Assembly: GCA_023105745.1 (NCBI GenBank)
Contig: JALGQZ010000013.1
Coordinates: 5,429,501-5,493,500, forward strand
Direction: 5' to 3'
DNA length: 64,000 nt
Source of the DNA: Austropuccinia psidii
Lineage: Eukaryota > Basidiomycota > Pucciniomycetes > Pucciniales > Sphaerophragmiaceae
The position numbers were made by a program, and so were the translations under genes. Shown here in pieces: positions 11,902 to 23,190 of the stretch. Each line of letters opens with the position of its first letter. Position 1 is the first letter of the stretch. The notes beneath the pieces were generated by a model, which did not search any database, was not told the origin of the DNA, and was given only the letters and a program-made list of their open reading frames with translations.

Positions 11902-13612
11902 TCATAATTTATTAGACTGTTCAGTCCTCCTAGAGGCTCTGAATGTTCTTAAATGAAGGTTCCACTCTGGTATGGCGTCTTCTGCCAACCACTTGTCTTT
12001 GTCAGCTGTCTGTTTCTTGAATCTGAGTAAGTACTGTCTTTGATCCTTACCAGTAAGTCTGATCCTCCTGGCCTTGATGAGTTTCTTCACAGGTCCAGGG
12101 GAATCCTCCACTTCCACCATTTCTGGTGGGGTGGAGCTTCTCTTTGTGGAGGGGAATTAAATTTATCCTCCTCTGTATGGAAGTATGGCTTGACTAAACT
12201 CATTGGAAAGACTGGGTGTTTCCTGGAAAATTCCTCTGTGAGTTTAAATTCCACTTCATTTTCCCCTATCATTTTGATGATAGTGAAGGGCCCTACAAAT
12301 GAGTCTCTCATTTTCTTAGGTCCTTTGAGATTAGTACAGCTCAGTGTAGACACTAATATTTGGTTACCTTCCCTAAATTGAGGTTCCATGTGTGATTTGT
12401 CCCACCTCTTCTTATTATACTCTTTTCCCTCAGCTATGCATTTGGAAGCTGTGTCACAAGCCCTCTTCCAAATTTCATGGAAATCTTTGGCTGTGGGTGG
12501 ATGGAAGAAAGATTTTTCTTCAAGTGATCCACGGGAAGTAGTTGATTCCACCCTTTTTCTACCAGTGAAGGCTTTTTTCATGTGGTAGAGTGTTGACTTG
12601 TCTTATAAACCAGTTGTACTGCTGGTAGAAGGGTAATCCAGTCATGGGTGTATCCTTCATGGTCCTTGTATTCCATGCCATAGGCACAGAATCTTCTAGA
12701 GATGTGCTCCATTGTCTGGATCATCCTTTCAGCTAATCCATCTGTTTGTGGATGGTAATATGTGGAAAATGCAAGCTTGGTGCCAAACATGTCATACAAT
12801 TTTATCCAAATTTCAGATGGGAACTTTGGGTCTTTATCACTAATAATGATTTTTGAGATCCCACTGGTAGCTATTATGTTATTCCAAAATAACAGAGCAG
12901 TATCCATAGATGTGTCCTCCTTGTGACATGGTAGGCCCCTCATACTCTTACTGAACCTATTAAGTATGATAAAGCAGGAATTGAAGTTCCCTTTGCCTCC
13001 TGGGACAAGTCCTGTGACACAGTCCCTGTTGACGGTTTCCCATGGGTGTTTGGGTTCTTCTATGTGTTGAAGTAACCCATACATCTTCCCATGTTTCCTA
13101 TTTGCCTTGTGGAATCTTTCACAAGTGCTGTTGTATTCACCCAAATCTTTCTCCCATTTGTACCACCAAGCAGTGCTTGCTACCCTCTTCTTAGTCCTAT
13201 CTTCACTCATGTGTCCCATATATGGGCAGTCATGGCATTCGTGCAGGATCAAGGATATATTGTCTCTGTCTATTATTGTGAGTGCATTAGTGTGCTTCTC
13301 CCTATGGTAGAGAAGGCCATTTATAAGGAAATATCTTCTGTCCTTATAGTCCCTCAACCAGGGTTCCTCTAACAGGGATTCCAGTTCTGGGCTCCTGTAC
13401 TTTTGTTGAAGGAGTTGCAACAAAATGCCACACTGCTTGTGTTTGGAACATGTATTTATAACTGCAGTAAAGAATTCCTTATGCAGCTCTGAGGAGCTCA
13501 TTCCCAATATGGGAGTTTCTGTTCCTTCTGAATCAGTGTTTCCACTGTCTGGGGTACCACTTTGTGGTGCCAATTTGGAATATTTGGAGTTTTTCCTCCT
13601 ATCTATTTCCAT
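11902..13612 (-). pseudogene. Integrase of element D (two frame changes)
   Basis: The main piece 13612-12578 holds the zinc-binding N-terminus ([16 protein letters not shown], though one cysteine of the second pair is changed in STCERFHKAN). It also holds the catalytic core, with SDKDPKF and [10 protein letters not shown] spaced 35 residues between Asp and Glu. The pieces 12581-12087 and 12120-11902 continue through the GPF motif ([19 protein letters not shown]) to a chromodomain-like end ([18 protein letters not shown]). The replacement of Cys by Phe in the HHCC finger and the frameshift near 12580 make it inactive. Confidence 0.8.
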
Positions 13613-13635
13613 GAAATGGATAGGGATCTTCGTTG

Positions 13636-15000
13636 CTACTTCAGCGTCATAAGCTGGATTGTTTTGAAATTATCCCGTGGCCTTCTTCTGAGACCATCTG
13701 CATTGGTATGACTTCTACATTCTTTGTATATGATGGTCAGGTTCCCTCTATACTCTTGGATGGGTATTTGCCACCTCAAAATGTGTCTATTGGTAGTCGT
13801 CATGTTTAGTAAAGACTTCAAAGCTGTTCAGTCTGTGTAGACTTCAAAGACTGCACCCTCCAAATAATAATGGAGTTTCTCCATAGACATTCAGTCTGGG
13901 TGGCCCCATACCTGGCTTCTGAATCTTTCAGTTGGCTAGAGAGGTAACATATTACTCCCTCCCTTGGTTCACCATCTACAATTTGTCTCTGGTGAAGGGC
14001 TTCTCCCAAGCCTCAGCTACATTATGCACATATGTATAGCTTGGATGGTAGTTCAAAGTCAGGCAAGATGGGTACAGGTGCATTTGTGAGCTCCTGTTTG
14101 ATCCTCTCACATGCATCCCTTCTTTCCTTTGCAATTTCAAAAGCTACATCTTATGAGCACAACTTGTATAAACTACTAGTTATGTGGGCAACATTTTTGA
14201 TGTGTTTTCTATACCAGCTAGCACACTGAAAGAAAGATTGTATCCCTTTGATGTTTCTTGGTACTGGCATTTGCAGTACTGCTTCTACTTTGTTCTGGTC
14301 AATTTTCAGACTAAGACCTGAGATTTTATGTCCTAGAGCTAGTAGCTCTTGTTGACCAAAACTGCACTTTTTAAGTGAAATTTTCAGGTTGGTGGGTATG
14401 CATTTACTTATTACTCTGTCTATGTATTGCACATGGTCTTCCCATGTCTCTGAGCATATAATGATGTCATCAATATATACTACAATCCAGCCTTCCAATA
14501 TCTCTTCTTGAAATATTGTGTCCATCATCCTTTGGAAGTGGGCTTGTGCATTTTTGATGCCAAATGGAATCCTGGTATACTCATATATGCCCATATGGTA
14601 TATGATTCTGAGTAATTTCATGGAGTTTAGCTTGACTTCATTCTTGTGGAAGTCTTTCATACAATCCATCATGGTTATGTATTTGGCTTTTGCCAGCTTG
14701 CCTAAGGCATGAGGAATCCTGGGTATAGGGTACCTGTCAGCTTTTGTGTAGTTATTCAGAGCTCTGAGATCTCCACACAGCCTAGACTTGCCATAATGCC
14801 AGGTGATCAGGAAAGGAGTAGTAATTTCCACTATTTCATTGTGTCCAGCTTTTCTGATGACATCCATGTCCAGTAGTTAATTGATATGTTTATCAATTTC
14901 CTTCCTGGTTTCTAGACTTTCTGGGTATGGAGGTCTCCTGAGCATGGGTGGATAAGGTCTTTTCACATCTAGATATAGTTCTATATCATGTCCTCTAATT
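13636..15000 (-). pseudogene. Reverse transcriptase and RNase H of element D
   Basis: RT runs from about 15000 down. The segment 14867-14151 is open and contains the [19 protein letters not shown] palm motif, MPFGIKN-like [13 protein letters not shown] and an intact catalytic YIDDIII. A stop interrupts the N-terminal part near 14877 (INY then stop). RNase H follows in two frames (14009-13818, [26 protein letters not shown]; 13821-13636, [16 protein letters not shown] and NADGLR). About 130 bases between 14151 and 14009 hold the linker. It would copy RNA to DNA and degrade the template strand. Confidence 0.8.
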
Positions 15001-15611
15001 TTGCCTAGGGGCTCTTCACAAATGGCAAATTCTGGTCTATTCTTTTGCAGCATCTTCAGTAAACTTAGCTTCTGTTTACTGGTGAAGGTAGTGCTAAACT
15101 GCCCCTCTCTGAATTCATTCAGTAGTTCTTCAAGAGAGTCATGGGCAGATATTTGGTATATGTCAAGTGAAAATTTCTTTTACTTGTTGGTACCAATGGT
15201 AATGTTCCTGTTTTTACTAAGGTAAATATCTATACCATACATCCTCTGTTAATCTGTTCCCAGCGAAAACCCTTGGATGTGGGCATCTTCAAGCAAAACA
15301 AACTCTGGCTTGAGTCTGATATTACCTTTCCTATGGCGTATAATTATCTCTTTGATACTTGTCCCGATGAAAGTCATCTTCCCTGATGCAATTTTGAAGT
15401 TCTTTGCCTTGGTTGGCAAGATCTGTTGTTCCCAGTTTGGGAAGTGGTTGTCCAGATACTATCTGGCCACTATGGAGCAGTGTGTCCCACTGTCAAAGAT
15501 CAATGGGTGTTGAGAATTGTCAATTCAAACAATCATTTGTGTCGCTGTCCCATGTATGTATGCACTTCCTTTGGTTGGTGTAACCAGGAATATGTGTGCA
15601 TCTTGTGTATG
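15001..15611 (-). pseudogene. Protease region of element D, second copy of duplication, cut by element B
   Basis: The minus strand from 15611 carries the equivalent of C 27740-28340: the PTKG segment, the active-site loop near 15495, then YIDSKNRNITIG-like sequence and the start of RT. Several stops are present. At 15611 the frame meets the TSD GTATG and the LTR of element B; the continuation is at 35361. Confidence 0.7.
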
Positions 15612-17432
15612 TGTGAGCCTTAGAGGTAATTTCATATACCCAAAAGACCACAAATACAAAATTAACATATGAATATAAATAAAATAAAATTATTTATATT
15701 ATTAAAATAAAAATATAAATATAAGATTTTATTCAAAATAAAAAAAAAATTAATTACAATTTAAAAATCAAATTACATTAAATTTTGGAATTATAAAATT
15801 ACATTTATATTTGAAAAAATTAAGTAAAAATGAAATTTTAACAAAATTGTGAAAAAATAAATAAATTTGGTAAAAAGTTAAATAAAAATTATTATAACTT
15901 TTTATCCAATAAATAAACATATAAAAATTATTTCACCATTGCATTCCTCATAAAAAATCAGGTGGGGTCACCTCTGAGTGAAATTCTTGTAGCTCAACTC
16001 TAAATAAGCTTAAATTAAGTTTTTTGTATTTTAAATACAAAAGTTGAAAATCCTCAAAAATTTAATTTAATTCACACCACATGTGGTGTTAACCATCAAT
16101 TTTTGTGTTAAAATTGAGGTGTTGTGTTTAGTTTAGAAGCTATGAGGAATTGAAGTATTTTCAATTGAATTAAATTGAAATGTCAAAATGTGCGCGTGTA
16201 TTACATAAGTGAACTTTGATTTACATATGAGGTGTCAATTATTACTGTATTGTACTGTACAATTCAATTGAATTACATATGTAAATTATAAGTATAATAC
16301 ATGATGAGGAATTAAAGGAAAAATAAATTGGAAAGATTAAATTTGGGGGGGAAAAGGAACTCCAGCTCTAAGGGGGAGCTGGACCCCCAAAATCCTTGCT
16401 GACAGGCGTGGGATGTCAAAATTCACGCAAAGGTTCATCACTTTTGGCCTGGAATTGAGTTACGGGGTCTGTGGACTCAATTGATGATGAGGTTTTGATA
16501 CCAACTGGGGTAGTTTTAACTGTTGCCAAGAGGGTAAAACTACCCTTAATATAAAACCATCATGGTAAAAACAGTTTTAACTGGTTTCTACGCCTCTGAC
16601 ACACATTCTGACGTGCTTTGAAGGCTCTAGGCCTGGTATTGCTATAGTAATGGCTGATTTAAGGGTCTAAAATGGCTAAAAATGGCTTAAACCAGCCCTT
16701 TTTGGTCTAAACCAGGGTTCAATGATGCCATAATTGGCTTTTCTGTTAGACTGTTTTTCACGACTGACAAGAGTAAATTTTACTTTTGGAGTAAGAGAAT
16801 TGATGGCTATAAAAGAATGTCTTCTTTGCCCCTCTTTTCTCTTCATGTTAGAATATTTTCCTTTTATTAATTAGTTTAAAACTGTTAAACCAATCAATAA
16901 AAGATTCCAACCACCTTTTTTAAATCATTTTAAACCTTCTAACCACGTGAAAAAATCATCATAATAATTGTTTGTAACTCTTATAATCATTTTTACCCCT
17001 GAACCACCCCAAAAGTGAATTAAAGCATCTTTCATCACTGTTAACTTTGTCACTTTGTTTCCAAATCCACTCTGGTCACTTTTGGGCATGTTTTCTCTTT
17101 AATATTATTTTTAAAGACTTTGTTCTTTAACTAATTGCCTGCAGTTCTTTGCTCAATTAATTCCAATTGAAATTGCTCTTGAAGAAATTTCTTTTGTAGC
17201 CTTAAAATATCTCTTGTAGAGTATTTTTTTGGATAAATTTTTATTGTTGGTAAAACAATAAATTTTTATAATATTATTGTTTTATACTAATAAAGTTATA
17301 AACAATACAATTGGCGTGTTTTCTCTTAAAAATGATATTTCTTATTATTTTTAATTGATTTTACCTTATACAAATTTTGAGGACAGGAAAAGTACTTGAT
17401 TTTTAATCAAAGTTTCATATCCACACCTTACA
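15612..17432 (+). repeat. 5' LTR of element B
   Basis: 1821 bases from TGTGAGCC to CTTACA, matching 33530-35360. It is very AT-rich in its first 700 bases. A TATA box is at 16808-16815. The related LTR at 44220-46145 shares the two termini but is strongly diverged. Confidence 0.95.
16808..16815 (+). promoter_or_regulatory. TATA box of the B LTR
   Basis: TATAAAAG in a GGC-TATAAAAG context is conserved at 34737-34744 in the 3' LTR. The transcript probably starts about 30 bases downstream; this is inferred from the consensus only. Confidence 0.55.
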
Positions 17433-17450
17433 TTTGGGGGCCCAGCCGTG
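17433..17450 (+). other. Primer-binding site of element B
   Basis: TTTGGGGGCCCAGCCGTG follows the LTR terminus CA. Element C has nearly the same sequence at the same place (24630-24647), and D has it with one change, although the B and C LTRs are unrelated. I could not name the tRNA. Confidence 0.7.
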
Positions 17451-17579
17451 ATATTTTACCTGTGACATATTTTATACTCTTTTTCAATCTTTTTTCTTAT
17501 ATTGAAAAATTTAAAAAAATATATAAAAAATACTTATAATTCAAAAAAATCAATAAAAAATAATTTTTTCATATTATAA

Positions 17580-17643
17580 GTGAGGCTTTAATTTTTATTT
17601 CTTTTTTTACTTAATTAATTGGCTTTTTTTTCATTAATTTTAG
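17580..17643 (+). other. Predicted intron 1 of B ORF1 (splits the start codon)
   Basis: GTGAGG opens after TTATAA, and a pyrimidine-rich end TTAATTTTAG closes it, 64 bases. Joining the flanks makes ATG from A at 17579 and TG at 17644-17645, and puts TCT GAC AAC ATG in the ORF1 frame. Element C shows the same arrangement at 24675-25222. Prediction only; no transcript data. Confidence 0.55.
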
Positions 17644-17841
17644 TGTCTGACAACATGGTAAGACAATAAAACATTGAAACAGCCTCAACAGTTACCAGTA
17701 TTATTCCTGCAAGCACTGTGATTTCAGCCCATAATAGCACTGTTATTGTGACTCAAAATAACCAACCTGAGCCAATAACCTCTGAATTAATTAACTTGGA
17801 TATAAGTAATACCCTTCAAAGAGCTAAAAATTGGGCAAATA

Positions 17842-17904
17842 GTGAGTTTTTGACGTAAAATTACTATTTTAAACCTTTTTAATCATAAAAATGCCTTCAA
17901 CCAG
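17842..17904 (+). other. Predicted intron 2 of B ORF1, containing the gag-pol ATG
   Basis: GTGAGT to CAACCAG, 63 bases, phase 1. Retained, it ends the exon-1 frame at TAA 17856-17858, and the next ATG in the gag-pol frame is at 17891, inside the intron. Spliced, it joins exon 1 to the ORF1 frame. The 68-base intron of element C has the same phase and the same content. Confidence 0.55.
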
Positions 17905-19804
17905 ATCAGGAGCAAGCTATAAACCCTCAAGCAGCCCCCAAAAAGGTCATAGACGTGATTATGGCAGAAGCCAATCAGATACAGAAGGACAAGGGTCAGT
18001 AAAAGACTTCCACAACAATAAATTGTCCAATTCTGAAGCTGATGACACTATTTTACCTTCAAAAAGAGCTGACACTGCCACAAGAAGCCTCAGTGGACAT
18101 TTACAAAGCCAGTCAGAAGGCCTACAACAATGCACTTCAGTACAAAGAGTACCAGATCCTTGCAGATCTGTGGAGAAACTGCATGAATTCATACCTAACT
18201 GTAAGGAAATTCCTGGGCCATCCCAACACTTGCAAGTTACTCAATGGATGGCATCCATTGATGGAAAAGAAGAATATGATTCTCTTAACAGCAGAATGGA
18301 GGAAAAACAAACCTCCACCTCCAAAACAAGTGCCAAAAACAGCCCCTGTGGCCAGCAGCAGCATTTCCAACGTGAAGAAGCAGCCACAACCTCCAAAGAA
18401 GGGCAAAGGGAAGGCACCAGCTCCAAAACCTTACAGCCAGAGCTACAGGATCCCAAAGATTCAGCAGGATGCCATGGAAAATGTATTTCAGATGGCTAGA
18501 GCCATGATGGAATTAAAAAAGAAGGAGGAAGCCAGATTAAAGTTCCAGAAATGATTTCTGATATATTTGATTCCATCCCAGAGTTGTATGATGCTATAAA
18601 TGACGTGAAAAAACATCTTTCTGATAAAAATGAAACCATTTGTAACAACATTAAAACAAACAACCTGAGCCTGTGCCAAATTAATGAAACACTTATGTGT
18701 TTTGAAAATTTCTTAAGAACAATTAAAAATTCCAATAATGATAATTATTTTGGAATTAAGATAAATGTACAATTTGCCATTATTAAAGAATTAACAGAAA
18801 AATATTCTAAACTCAATATTGATGACATAATTGAAACAAGAATAAAACATGCCATTAGTACTATCAAAGAGGACAATAAAAAGACTCTGGATAATATTTC
18901 AAAAGCATTTTCTGAAGTAAAGACAAATACAATTGCCTTGAAAAAGGATTTTGATACCTCAAAAGAGGAAATATCAAAATTAACAATGAAATTAAATGAA
19001 GTTATATCTGATAATACTAAACAAACAGAGTTATGGAATGAGATTACATATAAAGAGGATGAACATAAAAAGAATGTCATAGACTGTATACAAAGCTTAC
19101 AAAATGAGTTAAGAAATTCTCAAAGGTGTAACAACAGTAAAATGAATGATATTGAACAACTGCTAAACACCTTTCCAAGAATGTCTACACCTCTGAACCA
19201 GAATGAGGGTGCAAGAATTTCCAATCCACAAGTATTGGATGGTGAAAATTCACAGTTAAAAGATGAATTTTCTACTTCTTTTCATAACTTGGAACCATCA
19301 ATGGGCCAAGCACTATTAAAAGAAGTTCCAAAACTTAAGGAATGGCCTCACTTCAGTGGTGAAGGAGAATATGACCATATGGAATTTATCAGAGGTATTG
19401 ACATGATCAAAGAAGATTTTGAATTACCAGCCAGATTGGTGACAGCCAGGTTTAACACCTTGTTTACCAAATCAGCTCACAGATGGTATATCAAATTGAG
19501 ACAAGCACATGGACACCAAAGTTGGACTTGGTGGAAAACCCAAATTGTCAACAAATGGGCCAATGATGCTTGGAGGTTTAAAGTTGAAACAGCCTTTGAA
19601 TCCGCCAAATTTAATGCTGATAAAGACAAAGCCTTACCATGGTTTGTTCAACAAAAAGACAGATTAACAGCATTATACCCTGACATGTCAGAATTTATGA
19701 TTCATAGAAACATTCTAAGACAATGTGGAGGTGACTTAGAGCATGCTGTCAAGAGCAGGACTACTGAACAATCTTCAGCAGAAGACATTATCAATATATT
19801 ATAG
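17891..19804 (+). pseudogene. Gag N-terminal and capsid region of element B (two stops)
   Basis: The frame opens at ATG 17891 (MPSTRSGASYKPSSS). A low-complexity Ser/Gln/Lys-rich part of about 200 residues overlaps ORF1. TAG at 18497-18499 interrupts it. From 18551 it continues with a long coiled-coil region (SDKNETICNNIKTNNLSLCQINETL and onward). The capsid domain starts at about 19330 (LKEWPHFSGEGEYDHMEFIRGIDMI, then WTWWKTQIVNKWANDAW and LRQCGGDLEHAVKSR). A TAG at 19802-19804 ends the piece. Gag would assemble the particle. Both stops are single-base changes in a frame otherwise open. Confidence 0.75.
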
Positions 19805-19840
19805 GAAGTAACCACAAGAACCAGAATTGGTTCTAGTAGG

Positions 19841-20896
19841 GTGAATCTCAAAACAAGGTTTAATACACCTTGGAAGGATTCTGTGGACAAAAAACCCAAA
19901 GAAAACTCCAATAATATTAAATATAAATCTGCAGATACAGTCAGAAAGTGCCATATTTGCCAAAGCACCACCCATTTAGCCAATACATGTCCAAAAAGAG
20001 GGAAAATCAATGAAATTGATGTTGAGAAAGAACCTGATGTTGAAAAAGATGACATAATTGAAGAAAATTCAGATGACAAGTCATCCATATTTTCTGAATC
20101 TTCTAAAGATATAGAAAATATCAATGCCACTTTTGACATCATGGAATCTTATTCCCACCTGCCACAATTAAACAATGGTCAACTTGATTTATCAAAAATC
20201 CAAGATGCACAACTCATGAAAACCAAACCAAACCGAGGAAAAGGTTATACAGCTGGTAACTCCTGTATAACAGAAGTGGTGATTGACAACAAACCCACTA
20301 AACGTTTGCTTGACCCAGGAGCCTTCTGCTCTTGTGTTGGTAAATCTTTTCTTAAAACTTGTGTACCAAACTTTGAAGATCAATTGTTGCCAATTGATGG
20401 CATAAAATTCAATAGTGCAAGTAACCCAATGAAAGCATTGGGAATATTTGAGACTAGTGTCATATTTCCACATATCAATGGAAATTTAAGAATCACTGTT
20501 GAATTTGTTGTTATGGAAAATTGCTCTAGTACCCATTTCATATTGGGAAATGATTATTTAATAATGTATGGCATAGATTTACACAACAACAAAGACAGAT
20601 ACTTTACTATTGGAGACAATAAGCGCCAAAAATTTGCCTTTTTACCATTTAAAAGACAAATTACAGTAAACAAAGTATCACCAGTCAATTTAGAGTTAGA
20701 GAAATTCAAGTCTGAACACTTAAATCAAGCTGAAATAAGCCTTCATTTGAGTGATAAACAAGAAAATGAACTCTATTCTCTTTTATATGACCATAAAGAA
20801 GCATTTTCCTCAGATAAAGAACCCCTAGGGGCAATTATTGGTCATGAAGTTTATATTATCCTTAATATTGAGAGACCTTATCCACCACTCTTATAA
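19841..20896 (+). pseudogene. Nucleocapsid, protease and RT leader of element B
   Basis: Same frame as the preceding piece. A zinc knuckle CHICQSTTHLANTC (CX2CX4HX4C) lies near residue 37, followed by an acidic linker (EKEPDVEKDD). The protease loop is RLLDPGAFCSCVG near residue 155; it keeps the catalytic Asp but has Pro where Ser or Thr is usual. The flap end is FILGNDYLIMYGIDL. The RT leader (PLGAIIGHEVYIILNIERPYPP) stops at TAA 20894-20896, where CGN would normally give Arg. No internal frameshift is seen. Confidence 0.8.
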
Positions 20897-23190
20897 AGAC
20901 CTGCATATCCAGCAAGTCCAAAATCAAGAGAAGCTCTAGAAATCCATATTAAAGAACTTCTAGACCTTGGTGTAATAAGAAACGTAGGCCACAATGAGGA
21001 AGTAGAAATAACTACACCAGTCATAGTGGCTTGGCATAATGGAAAATCTAGATTGGTTGGGGACTTTAGAGCTCTGAATACTTATACTGTTCCAGACAGA
21101 TACCCAATTCCAAAGATCCAAATTGCCCTCACTCAAATATCTCAAGCAGTATATATAAGCACTATGGATTCTCTTAAGGGATTTCATCAGAATGTGGTGA
21201 CACCAAGAGCAAGGAAGTATTTGAGAATCATTGTTCATTGTGGAGCTTATGAATATTTAAGAATTCCCTTTGGTATCAAAAATGCACCTTCACACTTCCA
21301 AAGAATGATGAATGAAATCTTCCCTGAAGAACTTTCAGAAGGATGGTTAATCATTTACATTGATGACATTATAGTCTTCTCCAAAACTTGGGAAGAACAT
21401 ATGTACAGATTGTCCAGGGTTTTGACAAAAATTCAATCTGTCAATATGAAAATTTCTTTAAAGAAATGCCATTTTGGATTTAAAGAGCTTAAAGCACTAG
21501 GGAATGTAGTATCTGGTTTATCTCTTGGAATTGACAAAAACAAAGTTGCAGCAGTATTGCTTAAACCCATTCCTCAAAACAAAAAAGAAATTCAGTCATT
21601 TTTGGGTTTTGCAGGGTATTACAGGCAACACATTAAAGATTTTGCATCCATAGCAAGACGTCTTTATAAGCTATGTGACAAAGATACAGTCTTTGAAATG
21701 ACAGTTGACAGAGTAAAAGCCTTTGAATCTTTGAGAGAAGCCTTGACCACTGCTCCACTCTTACTGATGCCAGACTTTAAGCTTCCCTTTAAGCTTTATA
21801 TTGATGCATCAGGAGATGGGCTAGGTGCTGCACTTCACCAAGTTCAGATCATAAATGATAAACCTGTAGAAGGACCCATATGTTTCATATCTAGACAAAT
21901 CAAACCAACTGAAGCCAGATATGGAGCAAGTCAGATGGAGTGTGTATGCCTTGTTTGGGCTCTAGAAAAGCTCAATTACTTTCTAGAAGGATGTGTCTTT
22001 GAAGTAATAACAGATTGTACCGCTGTTAAATCACTTCTGAACATGAAAAAACCCAACAGACATATGCTCAGATGGCAAATAGCCATACAAGAATATAGGG
22101 GAAATATGACTATTGTTCACAAAGATGGCAATATTCATAAAAATGCAGATGGACTAAGCAGATGGCCATTACCAAATGATATTGATAATCCTGCTTATGT
22201 ACCAGAAGAAGCCTCCCCACAAATTCCAATAGAAGGGATAAGTGTTACAGACTTAAACACCACCTTCTTTGAAGAAGTCAGAAACAGTTACACTCAAAAT
22301 AAGAATTGTAGCATCTTATGCCAATTACTTAACAAGGACTGTAAAGACAACTCTCTTACACATGCCTTGGATGAAGTATGGAAAAAATCTTATGATGAAG
22401 GAAGATTTCACCTATTGGATGGTATAATTTACCACAGAACAAAGCACACATGTGTTATGACAGTTGTGGACAGGTCACTAATCAATCTTGTGTTGAAAGA
22501 ATGCCATGACAGCCCCTTTTCAGGACATCTGTCTGAAGACAGAACAAAAGAAAAGGTAAAGACCTGTATATGGTGGCCAATGTGGCAAAAAGAAGTGACA
22601 GAGTATTGCAAAACCTGTGACAGATGTCAAAAGGCAAACAAATCCACTGGCAAGAGACTTGGAAATATGATAAAAATCCAAGAACCCAGCAGACCTTGGG
22701 AAATTGTCCATATGGATTGGGTAACAGGACTACCACCAGGTGGTGACAGAAGTTATAATGCTTGCCTAGTAATTGTAGACAGGTTCAGTAAAACTCCAAT
22801 CTTTTTACCATGCCACAAAGATGATACAGCCATGGATAAAGCTCTTCTGATATGGAATAGAGTAGTATCATGGACTGGCATATTTATAAATATCATTGGT
22901 GACAGAGATCCTAAATTCACCTCAGCACTGTGGACAAATCTTCACCAACTATTTGGGACAAAATTATCCTTCTCCACAGCCTACCACCCGCAAACTGATG
23001 GTCTGGCTGAAAGAATGATTCAAACCTTAGAAGATATGGTGAGAAGAGTTTGTGCATATGGCCTTGAATTTAAAGATAGTGATGGTTTCACCCATGATTG
23101 GTGTACTCTTCTACCTGCACTAGAACTGGAATACAAAACATCAATCCATGCCAGTACCAATAAAACTCCTGCTATTCTAGAAAAAGGATG
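20897..23190 (+). pseudogene. RT, RNase H and integrase of element B, interrupted by element C
   Basis: The frame is open from 20897 to the C insertion. RT motifs are [22 protein letters not shown]-like [13 protein letters not shown] and catalytic YIDDIIVF at about 21356. RNase H begins [16 protein letters not shown] at about 21797 and ends NADGLSRWP. Integrase has the H-H-C-C finger (HDSPFSGH and [11 protein letters not shown]) and a core with [18 protein letters not shown] and [10 protein letters not shown], with exactly 35 residues between Asp and Glu. Element C enters after GGATG at 23190. This is a well-preserved pol apart from the insertion. Confidence 0.9.

Larger units (their letters stand above)
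17579..18554 (+). pseudogene. ORF1 of element B, spliced upstream protein overlapping gag-pol
   Basis: Exons A17579, 17644-17841 and 17905-18554 add to 849 nt, or 282 codons plus stop. Two in-frame TAA codons (17667-17669 and 18000-18002) break this copy. Exon 1 encodes a Thr/Ser/Asn-rich stretch. Exon 2 encodes a helix-rich part (ASVDIYKASQKAYNNALQY, LADLWRNCMNSYL, WHPLMEKKNMILLTAEWRKN). A Lys/Pro-rich basic linker follows, then a charged helix ending KKEEARLKFQK. The protein is one base out of phase with the gag-pol frame that overlaps it from 17891. A heptamer A AAA AAG at 18515-18521 lies 30 bases before its stop. Function unknown; it may be a Gag-like accessory protein. Confidence 0.55.

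Noticed and set aside
16377..16391. LTR sequence AGCTGGACCCCCAAA complementary to most of the B primer-binding site, suggesting Tf1-like self-priming
   Set aside because: It lies about 430 bases upstream of the LTR TATA box, so it would not be at the 5' end of the transcript, and the C LTR has no equivalent.
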